A stretch of DNA of 63,191 nt from CAYVXE01 sp964455375 (GCA_964455375.1 CAYVXE010000012.1:1-63191), one strand, 5' to 3'. Positions 25,834 to 34,801 are shown, counted from the first letter of the stretch. The notes: a model not told the origin generated them from the letters alone. Numbers and translations are program-made.

Positions 25834-27098
25834 GAAATACTTGTTAACCCTATTTTCCGATTCACGTTTAAAGACTTCACACTAACCCAAAGGAATCTGA
25901 AAATATACCAGACGGCTGTAACAAGCATCCATAAGCATACGACATAATATGTTTCCCTGGCAAAACCGAAACCAATACCAATGAGCAACAGCCAAATATT
26001 ATTATTCATCCGGCTGCCGATCAAACGCATCATAACATCGATTTTTTCGTAATCGTAAATCTCTTTTCCATGCAGTTTCCGAAAAAGTCCGGGAATAGTG
26101 CGGTGAAACAAGTACGATACCACCAAAACATACGTAAACTGAGCTGCGGTCGAATGCAGCTCCCCTTTTGAAAAATACCACCCTAAAGCCAAATACCATA
26201 CGGCATCGTAAACAGTGCCACCAATGTGGTCTAACATATCGCCGGACTTGCTGAATCGTAACGTCAGCCGCGCCAATTTCCCATCCACACCATCTAAAAC
26301 ACCACTGACAGCAGCAAGGATAATTCCCGTCAATAAGTATCCCTTCATAAACAAAGGAATCGTTATGGCCGCCAGAATAAGCCAAAGAATCGTAATTTGA
26401 TTCGGCGTGATTCTCGTAGGCGCGATATACTTTACGGTCCCAAACTCCAACGGCGGATGAATATATTTTGCCACAAACTCCAACACACCTTTGTGAACGG
26501 TCTGACGCAACATTTCATCGGCCTCCTTTAACTGTTCCTCATTTTCAATTAAAAACAAGTAAGGCGGAATTTCCCGGCGTAAATTATCAATATAAGGATC
26601 AAAGTCGGAAAGATCTAGCAGACGGATTTTCTTTTGTTTCAACACATTTCGAATAAGAGAAACAAGGGTATCCTGCCCGGCTGTTTTGAGTATCGCAAGG
26701 AAGCCTTTGGAAACACGCATCGCACCGGCGGGATTTTTGCCGATTCCCGAGAACACAGCGCAATCGTTTTTTGCATCCACTAATCTGGTAAGAATCCGCC
26801 GATCATTCAAGGCATGCCCGGAGATGACAATGACTCCCTCAGCACTTTCTGCAATGACCGTTTGTAAATTTTGCCACGCTGAGTGCTCCCTGATAAAAGT
26901 CACAGCAATATCGATAGAATCAGGAACAGGATGACAAAATTCGGCAAGAGGGTCTGCACCTTCCGTCGTCGCAACGATTACCTCTGCAATGCCTAACTTT
27001 TCCAATTCTCTGATATTCCGTTCCAACAACGTAAGGCCCCACAGTTTTCGGTTGACCATGGGATGCCGGGCATCAATCCAAACTTTTATCCGTTTAAT
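25830..27098 (-). CDS. Degenerate nucleotidyltransferase fused to CDP-alcohol phosphatidyltransferase
   Basis: A 422-aa protein if it starts at the ATT at 27098-27096; the first ATG is 27059. An AAGGAG site (27112-27107) lies eight bases from that ATT and no ATG, GTG or TTG is in frame between the upstream stop and 27059. The added residues (KRIKVWIDARHP) fit the first strand of the fold. Residues 1-200 resemble sugar nucleotidyltransferases but lack the AAGxGxR loop. The membrane part (about 235-410) carries LDGVDGKLAR and GDMLDHIGG: the CDP-alcohol motif DxxDGxxAR-x8-GxxxD is intact, but the last Asp (D-x3-D) is Gly. The enzyme would join CDP-alcohol to an acceptor alcohol or phosphate; activity is uncertain. 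Confidence 0.75.
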   Translation of the reverse strand: MKRIKVWIDARHPMVNRKLWGLTLLERNIRELEKLGIAEVIVATTEGADPLAEFCHPVPDSIDIAVTFIREHSAWQNLQTVIAESAEGVIVISGHALNDRRILTRLVDAKNDCAVFSGIGKNPAGAMRVSKGFLAILKTAGQDTLVSLIRNVLKQKKIRLLDLSDFDPYIDNLRREIPPYLFLIENEEQLKEADEMLRQTVHKGVLEFVAKYIHPPLEFGTVKYIAPTRITPNQITILWLILAAITIPLFMKGYLLTGIILAAVSGVLDGVDGKLARLTLRFSKSGDMLDHIGGTVYDAVWYLALGWYFSKGELHSTAAQFTYVLVVSYLFHRTIPGLFRKLHGKEIYDYEKIDVMMRLIGSRMNNNIWLLLIGIGFGFARETYYVVCLWMLVTAVWYIFRFLWVSVKSLNVNRKIGLTSIS

Positions 27099-27138
27099 AT
27101 AGCAATCTCCTTATTTTAGTACAATTCTACAAACGTCA

Positions 27139-27167
27139 AATATAGCGTAATTATTTCAAATATCCAA
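27139..27167 (-). promoter_or_regulatory. Candidate promoter of the lipid-transport operon
   Basis: On the - strand, TTGGAT (27167-27162), a 17-bp spacer and TATATT (27144-27139). Transcription would start near 27132, about 34 bases before the proposed ATT start. A weaker + strand promoter for the divergent HAD gene (TTGTTT at 27250, TAATAT at 27274, 18-bp spacer) shares this intergenic region. Confidence 0.45.
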
Positions 27168-27303
27168 TATTTTTCAATACCACGGCGTTGGAATTTTAAA
27201 ACAATTTTGTAAATTTTATTAAAATTCTGGATTTATTTTGTCATTAACATTGTTTATATTTTTTAAACGATCTTAATATTTGCTGCTGGCTCAAAGGAAA
27301 TAT

Positions 27304-28041
27304 ATGACGACTTACAATTATAAGCTGATCATTTTTGATCTTGACGGAACGCTGATAGATAGCATGGGTGCTTTTGCCGATATCGCCGGTGAATTGATTT
27401 CACAACATTACGGTTGGACCTTTGAACAAGGAAGAAAAAGGTATCTCGAAACCAGTGGGCTCCCATTTTTCCAGCAACTCGACGTTCTTTTTCCCGGCAA
27501 CAGTAAAAACAAACGTATAGCGGATGCCTTTGAAACCAGAAAAATCGACTCCTTTTCGAAAGAGCACATATCTGAGAATGTCATCGAAACACTGGAAAAT
27601 TTAAAAAAGCATGGGTATTACCTTGCAATCTCCTCAAATAACCTCCATGCCTTAGTGCGAGATTTTGTTGATCGTGAAAGAGTACCGGTAGATGTCAGAT
27701 TAGGGTACAAACCAAATTTTTCAAAAGGACTACCTCATTTTACTTTTTTACAAAATTATTTCCGAGTGCATTTTTCAGACATGCTTTTTGTGGGAGATTC
27801 CCTGAAGGATGCACAGATTTCTCAGAATTGTGGTGTTGCATTCATCGGGAAACTCGGCACATTCACCGCAACTGATTTCAAAGAAACAATGAATTCCCAT
27901 TTTTCGCCGGTGATTAACGGAATTCATGAACTCATTCATCTATTGGAGAAAAATGAAAACCATCATTTTAGCCGCTGGAACCGGCAGCAGATTGGTAAAC
28001 CTCACCCGCAATTTGCCAAAAGCCTTAGTAAAATTAAATAA
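27304..28041 (+). CDS. HAD-superfamily phosphatase
   Basis: A 245-aa HAD hydrolase of the phosphoglycolate-phosphatase type. Motif I is FDLDGTLIDS (about 10-19), motif II is ISSNN (near 112), the Lys is in the GYKPNFSKG segment and motif IV is VGDSLKDAQ. The cap domain is alpha-helical. I start at ATG 27304 (AAAGGAAA just upstream), not at the TTG at 27280. Its last 29 codons run through the start of the next gene in another frame, and read as unconserved sequence. It would dephosphorylate a small substrate, perhaps the precursor or by-product of the head group made at this locus. Confidence 0.85.
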   Translation: MTTYNYKLIIFDLDGTLIDSMGAFADIAGELISQHYGWTFEQGRKRYLETSGLPFFQQLDVLFPGNSKNKRIADAFETRKIDSFSKEHISENVIETLENLKKHGYYLAISSNNLHALVRDFVDRERVPVDVRLGYKPNFSKGLPHFTFLQNYFRVHFSDMLFVGDSLKDAQISQNCGVAFIGKLGTFTATDFKETMNSHFSPVINGIHELIHLLEKNENHHFSRWNRQQIGKPHPQFAKSLSKIK

Positions 28042-28681
28042 TCGACCCCTCATTGATTACGCTCTGACCTTCGCTGAAAATCTTTCCTGCAATGACATTA
28101 TTGTGGTGGGAGGGTTTTACTTTGACAAATTAAGAAAGTTCATAGAGCAGTCACCGTACAAGGTCACATTACTGGAAAATACCGACTTTCTAAAGGGAAA
28201 TATTTTTACGTTTATCAAAACGCTGCCCTATTTGGACGAAGATTTCCTGCTATTAAATGTCGACCATATCTACCCGTTAAGGATGGGTAAAGCATTTATC
28301 AAACAAAAAGAACACTATTCAAATATCACCGCATTTGTGGATTTTGACCGCCCGCTTCATGAAGATGATATGAAAGTTCGTATGCGGGATAACCAAACTA
28401 TTTCTCAGATTTCAAAAGGACTAACCGAGTTTGATGCCGGATATATTGGCGGTACGTATGTCCCAGCAGCAAAAATCGATTTATATAAGCAAACCGCTCG
28501 GGAAATCGCCAGGAAAAATGAAGGCGCTGTCGTGGAAAATATCCTGCAGCAGCGTATCAATCGCGGCGACGACATACACATCTTTTCTGCCACTGGCATT
28601 CGGTGGCTGGAAATTGACAATTTTAATGATTTAAAGAATGCTGAACGAATATTAAAGTGGGTTGGACATTTCTTAGACTGA
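27953..28681 (+). CDS. Sugar/alcohol-phosphate nucleotidyltransferase
   Basis: A 242-aa stand-alone nucleotidyltransferase. The nucleotide loop is intact: ILAAGTGSRL (about 4-13) followed by LPKALVKLNNRPLIDYAL. LLNVDHIYPL carries the metal-binding Asp. It resembles the cytidylyltransferases for phosphocholine, 2-aminoethylphosphonate or inositol phosphate. Since the CDP-alcohol enzyme across the divergent promoter has lost its own nucleotide loop, this protein may supply its CDP-substrate. The ATG at 27953 has GGAG close by and lies inside the HAD gene (89-bp overlap), so the pair are coupled. Confidence 0.82.
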   Translation: MKTIILAAGTGSRLVNLTRNLPKALVKLNNRPLIDYALTFAENLSCNDIIVVGGFYFDKLRKFIEQSPYKVTLLENTDFLKGNIFTFIKTLPYLDEDFLLLNVDHIYPLRMGKAFIKQKEHYSNITAFVDFDRPLHEDDMKVRMRDNQTISQISKGLTEFDAGYIGGTYVPAAKIDLYKQTAREIARKNEGAVVENILQQRINRGDDIHIFSATGIRWLEIDNFNDLKNAERILKWVGHFLD

Positions 28682-28754
28682 GCCACGCAAACTGCGGGCC
28701 CATCCCAAGCCCCTGCGTTTTAGGGAAATTATGATTTGATATTTGTGGGACGGA

Positions 28755-29750
28755 TCAGGTTCCTTTGCACTCATCGCACAACAAACCCTCTAACTCTTTT
28801 GTACGCCATCTCCTGCGCAAATCCTGGTAAAACGGATCATTCCAAACGTCTTTCACTGAACGATTCGCACAATTTCCCAACAAATTCGACCGTTCCTGAT
28901 CAACGCAGCACATAATCATGTCACCATTCCACATGATCCACGCCCGCCAGAACGGGATGACGCAAAAGGGCACGCGCACAAATTCACGGTCCTCAAATCC
29001 CTGATCTTCTATATTTTTATTGGCCCGGTTATCCAATTTTCTCGCCTTAAACCCGATACCGACTTTTTTCCAATACGCCTTTTCATTCTCAAGATTATCG
29101 ATAACCGGCTGGGTTTTAACCGTCCAGATGGTTAATTTGGGTTTTTTCCCACTAAATTTATCCCATTGTTCTTTGAAACGAAGAATGTTACCCATCACCC
29201 GGTCAAATTTCAAAGGCGACATCATCGTTTCATACACCTCGGGAATGATCGTATGAAAACTGATATTAATTTCATCGAGGGCGTTGGCGTGTAAAAGCCC
29301 ATAGCCCATTTCTTCCGTGAGCAGACCAGCATTTGTGGTAATGCGAATTTCCGGTGATTGCCGTTTACCTCTCTTTTTGGCAATATATTCGAGGCGTACG
29401 GGCATCCGTTTGTCAACGAGAGGATCATTCAACAAGTACGGATCAATCCTCCTGACATTGGGATACTCGATAACCTCATCGATGATCTTCTCAAACAATT
29501 CATCACTCATGGTGCCGTAAATCTTGTTTTCTTCTTTACCAACCGGGCAGAAAGAGCAATGAGCATTACAGCCGCTTTTGGTCTGAATGTCAATGGATTG
29601 CGGATAATTGGGTGTGTTGCGGGTAAAGTAAATCCATTTAAAGTATTCCCCAAAGGGAAAGCTGCTGGACGAGGGCGAATTAGGTAAAATAATTCGCCCG
29701 ATCTTATGTTTTAATCTATTTACGCGAACGGAAGGTGTTTGTACAATCAT
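28755..29750 (-). CDS. Radical SAM protein with SPASM-like tail
   Basis: A 331-aa radical SAM enzyme. The [4Fe-4S]-SAM site is CNAHCSFC (about 61-68). The C-terminal region has cysteines in PFCVIPFW, MIMCCVDQER and CDECKG, the layout of SPASM/twitch auxiliary-cluster domains. YLLNDPLVDKRM and RITTNAGLL are core strands. Such enzymes beside glycosyltransferases often modify sugars or lipid head groups, but the reaction here is unknown. It follows the glycosyltransferase by 30 bases and is convergent with the nucleotidyltransferase gene. Confidence 0.85.
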   Translation of the reverse strand: MIVQTPSVRVNRLKHKIGRIILPNSPSSSSFPFGEYFKWIYFTRNTPNYPQSIDIQTKSGCNAHCSFCPVGKEENKIYGTMSDELFEKIIDEVIEYPNVRRIDPYLLNDPLVDKRMPVRLEYIAKKRGKRQSPEIRITTNAGLLTEEMGYGLLHANALDEINISFHTIIPEVYETMMSPLKFDRVMGNILRFKEQWDKFSGKKPKLTIWTVKTQPVIDNLENEKAYWKKVGIGFKARKLDNRANKNIEDQGFEDREFVRVPFCVIPFWRAWIMWNGDMIMCCVDQERSNLLGNCANRSVKDVWNDPFYQDLRRRWRTKELEGLLCDECKGT

Positions 29751-29780
29751 AGAAAATATCTTATTCGTTAAATAATGAAT

Positions 29781-31046
29781 TTACTTTTGAAAAATGCTGC
29801 CCACCACCGAATGAAAAGTTCCAAAGGCGGCCTTTTTTTCATTTCCGGACCGCACCGATTTATCATCTAAACGAAGCTGTTTCACCAAAAATTCCCGAAT
29901 TTTTCTTGCCCGGCAAGCCCAGGTGAGATTCTGAGAATCAAGCAAGGCATGTTCTGAAAGTGACAGTGCCCAGGTTTCATCGGAAAATATTTTTCTTACC
30001 GCTGCAGCGGCCTGCTCGATATTATCCGGTTCCACCAAAACCGCATTGCCGGCATTCAAAATAGATCGACTATCCGGAAGCTCCGGAGCTAAAATTGGCC
30101 GACCTGCGGCGAGGTAGATAAAAAGTTTAATGGGCAAGACCGTTTTACCAAATTTTAGCAAAGGGGACGCCGCGGGCGGAATGACCAGAAAATCCGCCGC
30201 ATAAAGATAGGTTGACAATTCCTTCTGTTGCACCCAATCATATTTTTTTACATTATTGAGCCCCCGCTTGGAAATTTCCGCCTCAAACCAATTCTTTGAC
30301 GACTGGCGGTATTTACCAATAAAATAATAGTTCACTTCCGGCGTTCTGACGGCTACATCTAAAATTGTTTCTATACCTTTCAGGCTTTGGATACTGCCTG
30401 TGTAGCAGGCAATTTTTGCCTCAAAATCCCAATTCAGTTGCTTTCGCGCGTCAATCTTTGACAATCTAGGCATTAAAAGTTTTGGATTGAATCCGTTGTG
30501 CATCACATCAATTTTTTGCGGGTGCACACCCAATTTAATCAAAGCGTTTCTGGAACACTCCGAGTGCGTCATGATGCCAGCCAAATTCGGATTATTGGTC
30601 AGCTTCGCTAATAATTTTGCAATCATTGATTTTTTATTATTATAAAGTCTGTAGGTCTCAAAAATCACCTTTTTTTGCAGCGCCAGACTTACCAGGGCAA
30701 TCATTGGATTTCTCGTGAAAACAATATCATAACCGGCGACAGCAGCGTAAATTGGCGCTATTAGTCCATGAAAGTATTTTTCCAACCGGAACGATGTCAG
30801 AGGGAAATGAAGTAATTCTACGAGTTCAAATGCACTGTCCACTGAATAGAATTCTATCAATTCACGTTTCAACTTTAACGTCGACCTGAAAATATTTCTC
30901 CATTTTCGCGGAATAACTAAGCTGACGTCCAGCCCTTCGGTAGCAATAGAGGCCACAGTATTCATCGTTTGTTCAGAGTCAGCTTTATCGATAGGATACT
31001 GCTGGTCTGAAATAAATGCTATTCTTAGATTATTGATATTCTGCAT
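29781..31046 (-). CDS. GT4-family glycosyltransferase
   Basis: A GT-B fold retaining glycosyltransferase (421 aa from ATG 31046; a TTG at 31085 would add 13). The N-terminal domain opens LRIAFISDQQYP. The C-terminal donor-binding half has YTGSIQSLKGIETILD (near 240), the YFIGKY strand and IKLFIYLAAGRPILAPE, where GT4 enzymes bind the nucleotide sugar. It probably adds a sugar to a lipid-linked or head-group acceptor at the inner face of the membrane. The 177 bases upstream hold an 8-bp inverted repeat (31188-31195 and 31238-31245) of unknown meaning. Confidence 0.85.
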   Translation of the reverse strand: MQNINNLRIAFISDQQYPIDKADSEQTMNTVASIATEGLDVSLVIPRKWRNIFRSTLKLKRELIEFYSVDSAFELVELLHFPLTSFRLEKYFHGLIAPIYAAVAGYDIVFTRNPMIALVSLALQKKVIFETYRLYNNKKSMIAKLLAKLTNNPNLAGIMTHSECSRNALIKLGVHPQKIDVMHNGFNPKLLMPRLSKIDARKQLNWDFEAKIACYTGSIQSLKGIETILDVAVRTPEVNYYFIGKYRQSSKNWFEAEISKRGLNNVKKYDWVQQKELSTYLYAADFLVIPPAASPLLKFGKTVLPIKLFIYLAAGRPILAPELPDSRSILNAGNAVLVEPDNIEQAAAAVRKIFSDETWALSLSEHALLDSQNLTWACRARKIREFLVKQLRLDDKSVRSGNEKKAAFGTFHSVVGSIFQK

Positions 31047-31262
31047 TACCTGTGTAGGGAACGTCGTTATATTTATGCTAGCCAAAACAATTGCTGAATA
31101 TAAAAAATTAATTTGCGCAAAGCAATTAGTTTTTGCTGTTACTTTGGTTTGATTACATTTTATGTTGGCAAAAAACAGAAGGGAAAAAGCTGTTCAAAAG
31201 TCGCCTGCTCGATTTCTATTTTATCTGACGTCTCTATGAACAGCTATTCAGGTAGAGATTAT

Positions 31263-32885
31263 TCAGCAGTTATTTGTATTGGGGTAATCGGTTGTCATTT
31301 CATTTTCCGTTTGTAATTCCATATCCGGACCGATTATCCAGTTCCAAAAATTGCTTACAGTTTTTTTAATGACGTTTATGGGCTTAAATTTACTCTTTTT
31401 AGAAAGCATGGAAGCTGCAGTAATAGAAATTCCCATACTCATTAGAATAACTGCAGTCATCAATGCCCAATAAAAAGTTACAATATTTCCAGACAGCATA
31501 ACTAAAAATGCCGCAAAAGAGAACATATCACGACGACCCAAACTGTGTAACGATCCGAGGAATTTCAAATACCAAACTTTTTGTTCTTGGTGATTAAGCG
31601 CTGCTATGTCCTGCTCTAATTTGCGCAAACTGCCTGAATCTTTTTTCTTAATATATTGCAAACCGTATTTCAGGGCAAACACCAAAAATGACAGAGTGAA
31701 ACCCGTTACCGCAAAAACAAAAACATTTTGGGTCACATGATACACGCCAACCGTTACACCGATAATAAACGTCATATAGGAAAGATGGTCTGTAACCGTG
31801 TCTACAAAAGCACCTGTTTTAGAATCTTTTAATTTGATAATTGCCACTTCTCCATCACAGCCGTCCAGAATAGAAGCAAATTGAAATAGAATACCTCCTA
31901 TGATTACATTTACAGGATTACCTGTGGAAACCAACCATGCAATGAAAATCATAAAAATAAAATTCAACACCGATATTTGGTTTGGTGTAATGGGTGTTTT
32001 CAACAGCCATTTGGAAATTCTATTGGAAATTCTACGGTTTATCGTTTTTGCAATGATACCATCATTTTTCGAACGAGTGGAGCGCAAAAGTAATTTTTCT
32101 GCATATCGAAGGTCCGGGATTGTATCAACATCCTGCCAAAATGAATCTCCAATATTAAAGGTGGCCATTTTCCCTTCTTCGGATAATACCCGAATCCCTC
32201 CGGAGAGCGTTTCGTCACCATTTTCCTGACTGATTCTGAGCGCATCAAACAAATTAGGATTACAGATAAAAATACCAACATCTATCGCATTAAAATCGGT
32301 GAGACTTTTACCCAAATTAATGAGCCGATTTTCTTCTGCTCGTACTTTAGTTGCATCATCCAGATTAGGAATGCGGTTCAGTGCATAGTCGACACACAGC
32401 ACCCCGCTATCAGCGGAAAGATCATAATCCTTAATCTGTTTAAGTATATTTAGGTCGAAGACATGATCGGACATAAAAAGTAAAAACTTATTTTCAACGT
32501 ACTTTTCAGCCTTAAGTACCGAAACCCCGTTTGGTTTTTTCCAGTCAATATTCCGAACCCAGGTTATCTTAACGCCAAGTTTACGTGCACTAATTGTTTT
32601 ACGTATCCTGGCAGCCTGATAACCAATAACAATGACAAATTCTTTTACGCCGATTTTCTTTGCAGAAAGAATGACTCTTTCTAAAAGCGGAATTCCGCCT
32701 ACTTTTACTAACGGTTTGGGAGACCCGTGTTGATACCCTTGAAGCCTGCTTCCATTACCTGCTGCAATGATAACTGCTTTTGTAATTGTTTGCTGACCAT
32801 TTAAGGGCTCTGCTGGTAGGGATACTTCATTCTCTACTGGTTCATACGTTGAATATATTGTCTCATCTTGCAGATTCAAACCCAT
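31263..32885 (-). CDS. Bifunctional nucleotidyltransferase/CDP-alcohol phosphatidyltransferase (DIPPS-like)
   Basis: A 540-aa fusion. Residues 35-275 are an intact nucleotidyltransferase (VIIAAGNGSRL, SPKPLVKVGGIPLLERVI, MSDHVFD). Residues about 305-500 are a membrane CDP-alcohol phosphatidyltransferase: ILDGCDGEVA then GAFVDTVTD keeps all four Asp of the motif, but the Arg of the AR pair is Ile. The architecture equals CTP:inositol-1-phosphate cytidylyltransferase/di-inositol-phosphate phosphate synthase, best known from thermophiles. Substrate could be inositol phosphate or another polyol phosphate; I cannot tell. It shares its layout with the 422-aa protein 5 kb away. Confidence 0.82.
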   Translation of the reverse strand: MGLNLQDETIYSTYEPVENEVSLPAEPLNGQQTITKAVIIAAGNGSRLQGYQHGSPKPLVKVGGIPLLERVILSAKKIGVKEFVIVIGYQAARIRKTISARKLGVKITWVRNIDWKKPNGVSVLKAEKYVENKFLLFMSDHVFDLNILKQIKDYDLSADSGVLCVDYALNRIPNLDDATKVRAEENRLINLGKSLTDFNAIDVGIFICNPNLFDALRISQENGDETLSGGIRVLSEEGKMATFNIGDSFWQDVDTIPDLRYAEKLLLRSTRSKNDGIIAKTINRRISNRISKWLLKTPITPNQISVLNFIFMIFIAWLVSTGNPVNVIIGGILFQFASILDGCDGEVAIIKLKDSKTGAFVDTVTDHLSYMTFIIGVTVGVYHVTQNVFVFAVTGFTLSFLVFALKYGLQYIKKKDSGSLRKLEQDIAALNHQEQKVWYLKFLGSLHSLGRRDMFSFAAFLVMLSGNIVTFYWALMTAVILMSMGISITAASMLSKKSKFKPINVIKKTVSNFWNWIIGPDMELQTENEMTTDYPNTNNC

Positions 32886-32994
32886 TTCTCCACTCCGGTA
32901 TAATGTTAAATACTCAATCTTAACTTATTTTACAAAACATCAAATCACGTCATTCAACTTAAAATCTCAAACTTCCTCAGAAATTCAAGCCGTA

Positions 32995-33023
32995 AATATA
33001 CAAAATCTTTTTCAGTATGTCAA
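32995..33023 (-). promoter_or_regulatory. Strong sigma-70-type promoter for the DIPPS-like gene
   Basis: On the - strand, a consensus TTGACA (33023-33018), a 17-bp spacer and TATATT (33000-32995), giving a leader of about 100 nt. The rest of 32886-33193 shows one more TTGACA on the same strand (around 33140) without a well-spaced -10, and no gene. Confidence 0.7.
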
Positions 33024-33193
33024 GGACTCTCTTCCGTCCATGAATTAGAGAGAAAGCTGCAAAATCACATCCACTTCAGACAGTAGCAGATTCGAGTATT
33101 CAAAACAAAGTGAAGGTAATAATGTAATTTTGCAATGTCAAGAAAAAACCAAACACCACATTTAAACAAAATACTGCATCATTATTCCTTTGC

Positions 33194-34798
33194 TTAAAGA
33201 TAATTTTTACGAAACAGGGCTCGAACAACCACAGGCAGCATTAAGATTCGCTTCAAGAACGAAGAATCATGTAAAAAGGCAATAAAAGTTTTCAATTCCT
33301 TTTTTATCTGGTCACTATATTTAAACCACCACAAGTCATTCTTTACCAAAGGCCTGAACGCTATTTTAAAAAAGATTCTTATAAATGGTCTTTCTGTATT
33401 TATGTACTTTGGTTTCACCAGTTCCATGATTTCCTGATAACCATGCCCAACTCCAAAACCGCTATTTTTAAAACCGGTATAAGGAGCTTCGATTTGTGCT
33501 ACGTGGATGTGAATATCATTAATCAATACACTTCCCGCTTCAATTTTTTTTGCTAAAGTTTCACCCCGTTTCCTGTCCTCTGTCCAAACACTGGCAGAGA
33601 GACCATACTGTGAATCATTGGCTAAAAAAACAGCTTCTCCTTCACTTATAAATGGTATAACCAGAAGCAGCGGCCCAAATATTTCATGTTTCATAACCGT
33701 CATAGATGAATCAATATTTGTCAAAACCGTGGGCTCGTAAAACCACTCACCCAACTCCTGCCTGTTTCTGCCACCACTAAGAACCACGGCCCCCTTCGCC
33801 ACCGCATCCTCAACCATTCGTTTAATTTTTAAAAATTGCGGTTCTATTGCTAAACATGATATTTCAGCATCCGGATTATCCGCAGTCTTGAAACGGAGCT
33901 TTTTTATTTTCTTGACCATGCGGGCCACAAATTCATCCAAAATCGACTCATCAATATATAACCGTTCTACCGAAACACACGCCTGTCCGCAATTATTAAA
34001 TGCCCCCCATACCGCAGCATTCACAGCCCGATCCAGATTAGCATCTTTAAGTACAATCATCGGGTCACTACCACCAAGTTCCATATTTACCGGTATAAAA
34101 TTATTTGCTGCGGCCTGGTAGATTTTCTTCCCGACATCGGTACTTCCTGTAAAAAAAATTTTATCCAGATTGGAATCAACCAAAGCACGCCCGACGTCAG
34201 CCAAACCGGTTACGATGATCAATACGTTTTGGGGCAGATAGGCCCGATCAAAAATTTTCCGAATTTTCAAACCAACCAAACTGGTATGTTCCGAAGGTTT
34301 ATGGATGACGACATTTCCCGTCAAAATTGCCGGAACAAGGTGTTGCATGCTCAAAAGAAAAGGGAAATTCCAGGGAGAGATAATTGCCACCACCCCTAAG
34401 GGCTCATGTCGCACGTAGCCTTTTCGCAGCTTGAATATGGGATTTGTAAACTGAACGGATTTATTTTTAAGAAAACGATGAATATATTTCAAGTAGTATT
34501 TAAAACAATCTAAGACAGGGAGTATTTCGCTGGAATATGCTTCTGCAATTGGCTTTCCCGTTTCCTTTGAAATAAGTTCTGCAACCTCATCCTGAGCAAG
34601 ATAAAACTGTCTGTAAGCCTTTTTTACAATCTCAATACGTGTCCTCAATGACAAATCGCCCCAATCAGCAAATGCTAAACGAGCTTTTTCAACAATACCG
34701 GGGATATCGGTTGGCTGAGTAAAAGGAAAGGTAGCAATTTCGTTCCCTGTGTGCGGATCGTAAGAACAGCACAGCTCCTGGACGATTTTAAATGCCAT
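33194..34798 (-). CDS. Aldehyde dehydrogenase with C-terminal hydrophobic extension
   Basis: A 534-aa NAD(P)-dependent aldehyde dehydrogenase. Landmarks are the general-base Glu in MELGGSDP (near 240), the nucleophile Cys in NNCGQACVS (near 275) and EIFGPLLLV. The core is of normal length. The last 60 residues (FIRIFFKIAFRPL ... VVVRALFRKNYL) form an extra basic and hydrophobic tail, as in fatty-aldehyde dehydrogenases that sit on membranes. A long-chain aldehyde would fit the lipid genes beside it. It starts 3 bases after the YggX-like stop, so the two are co-transcribed. Confidence 0.88.
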   Translation of the reverse strand: MAFKIVQELCCSYDPHTGNEIATFPFTQPTDIPGIVEKARLAFADWGDLSLRTRIEIVKKAYRQFYLAQDEVAELISKETGKPIAEAYSSEILPVLDCFKYYLKYIHRFLKNKSVQFTNPIFKLRKGYVRHEPLGVVAIISPWNFPFLLSMQHLVPAILTGNVVIHKPSEHTSLVGLKIRKIFDRAYLPQNVLIIVTGLADVGRALVDSNLDKIFFTGSTDVGKKIYQAAANNFIPVNMELGGSDPMIVLKDANLDRAVNAAVWGAFNNCGQACVSVERLYIDESILDEFVARMVKKIKKLRFKTADNPDAEISCLAIEPQFLKIKRMVEDAVAKGAVVLSGGRNRQELGEWFYEPTVLTNIDSSMTVMKHEIFGPLLLVIPFISEGEAVFLANDSQYGLSASVWTEDRKRGETLAKKIEAGSVLINDIHIHVAQIEAPYTGFKNSGFGVGHGYQEIMELVKPKYINTERPFIRIFFKIAFRPLVKNDLWWFKYSDQIKKELKTFIAFLHDSSFLKRILMLPVVVRALFRKNYL

Positions 34799-34801
34799 AA
34801 T

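Noticed and set aside
28682..28754. Terminator between the nucleotidyltransferase and radical SAM genes
   Set aside because: Arms around GGGC/GCCC pair poorly and only four T follow; not strong enough to annotate.
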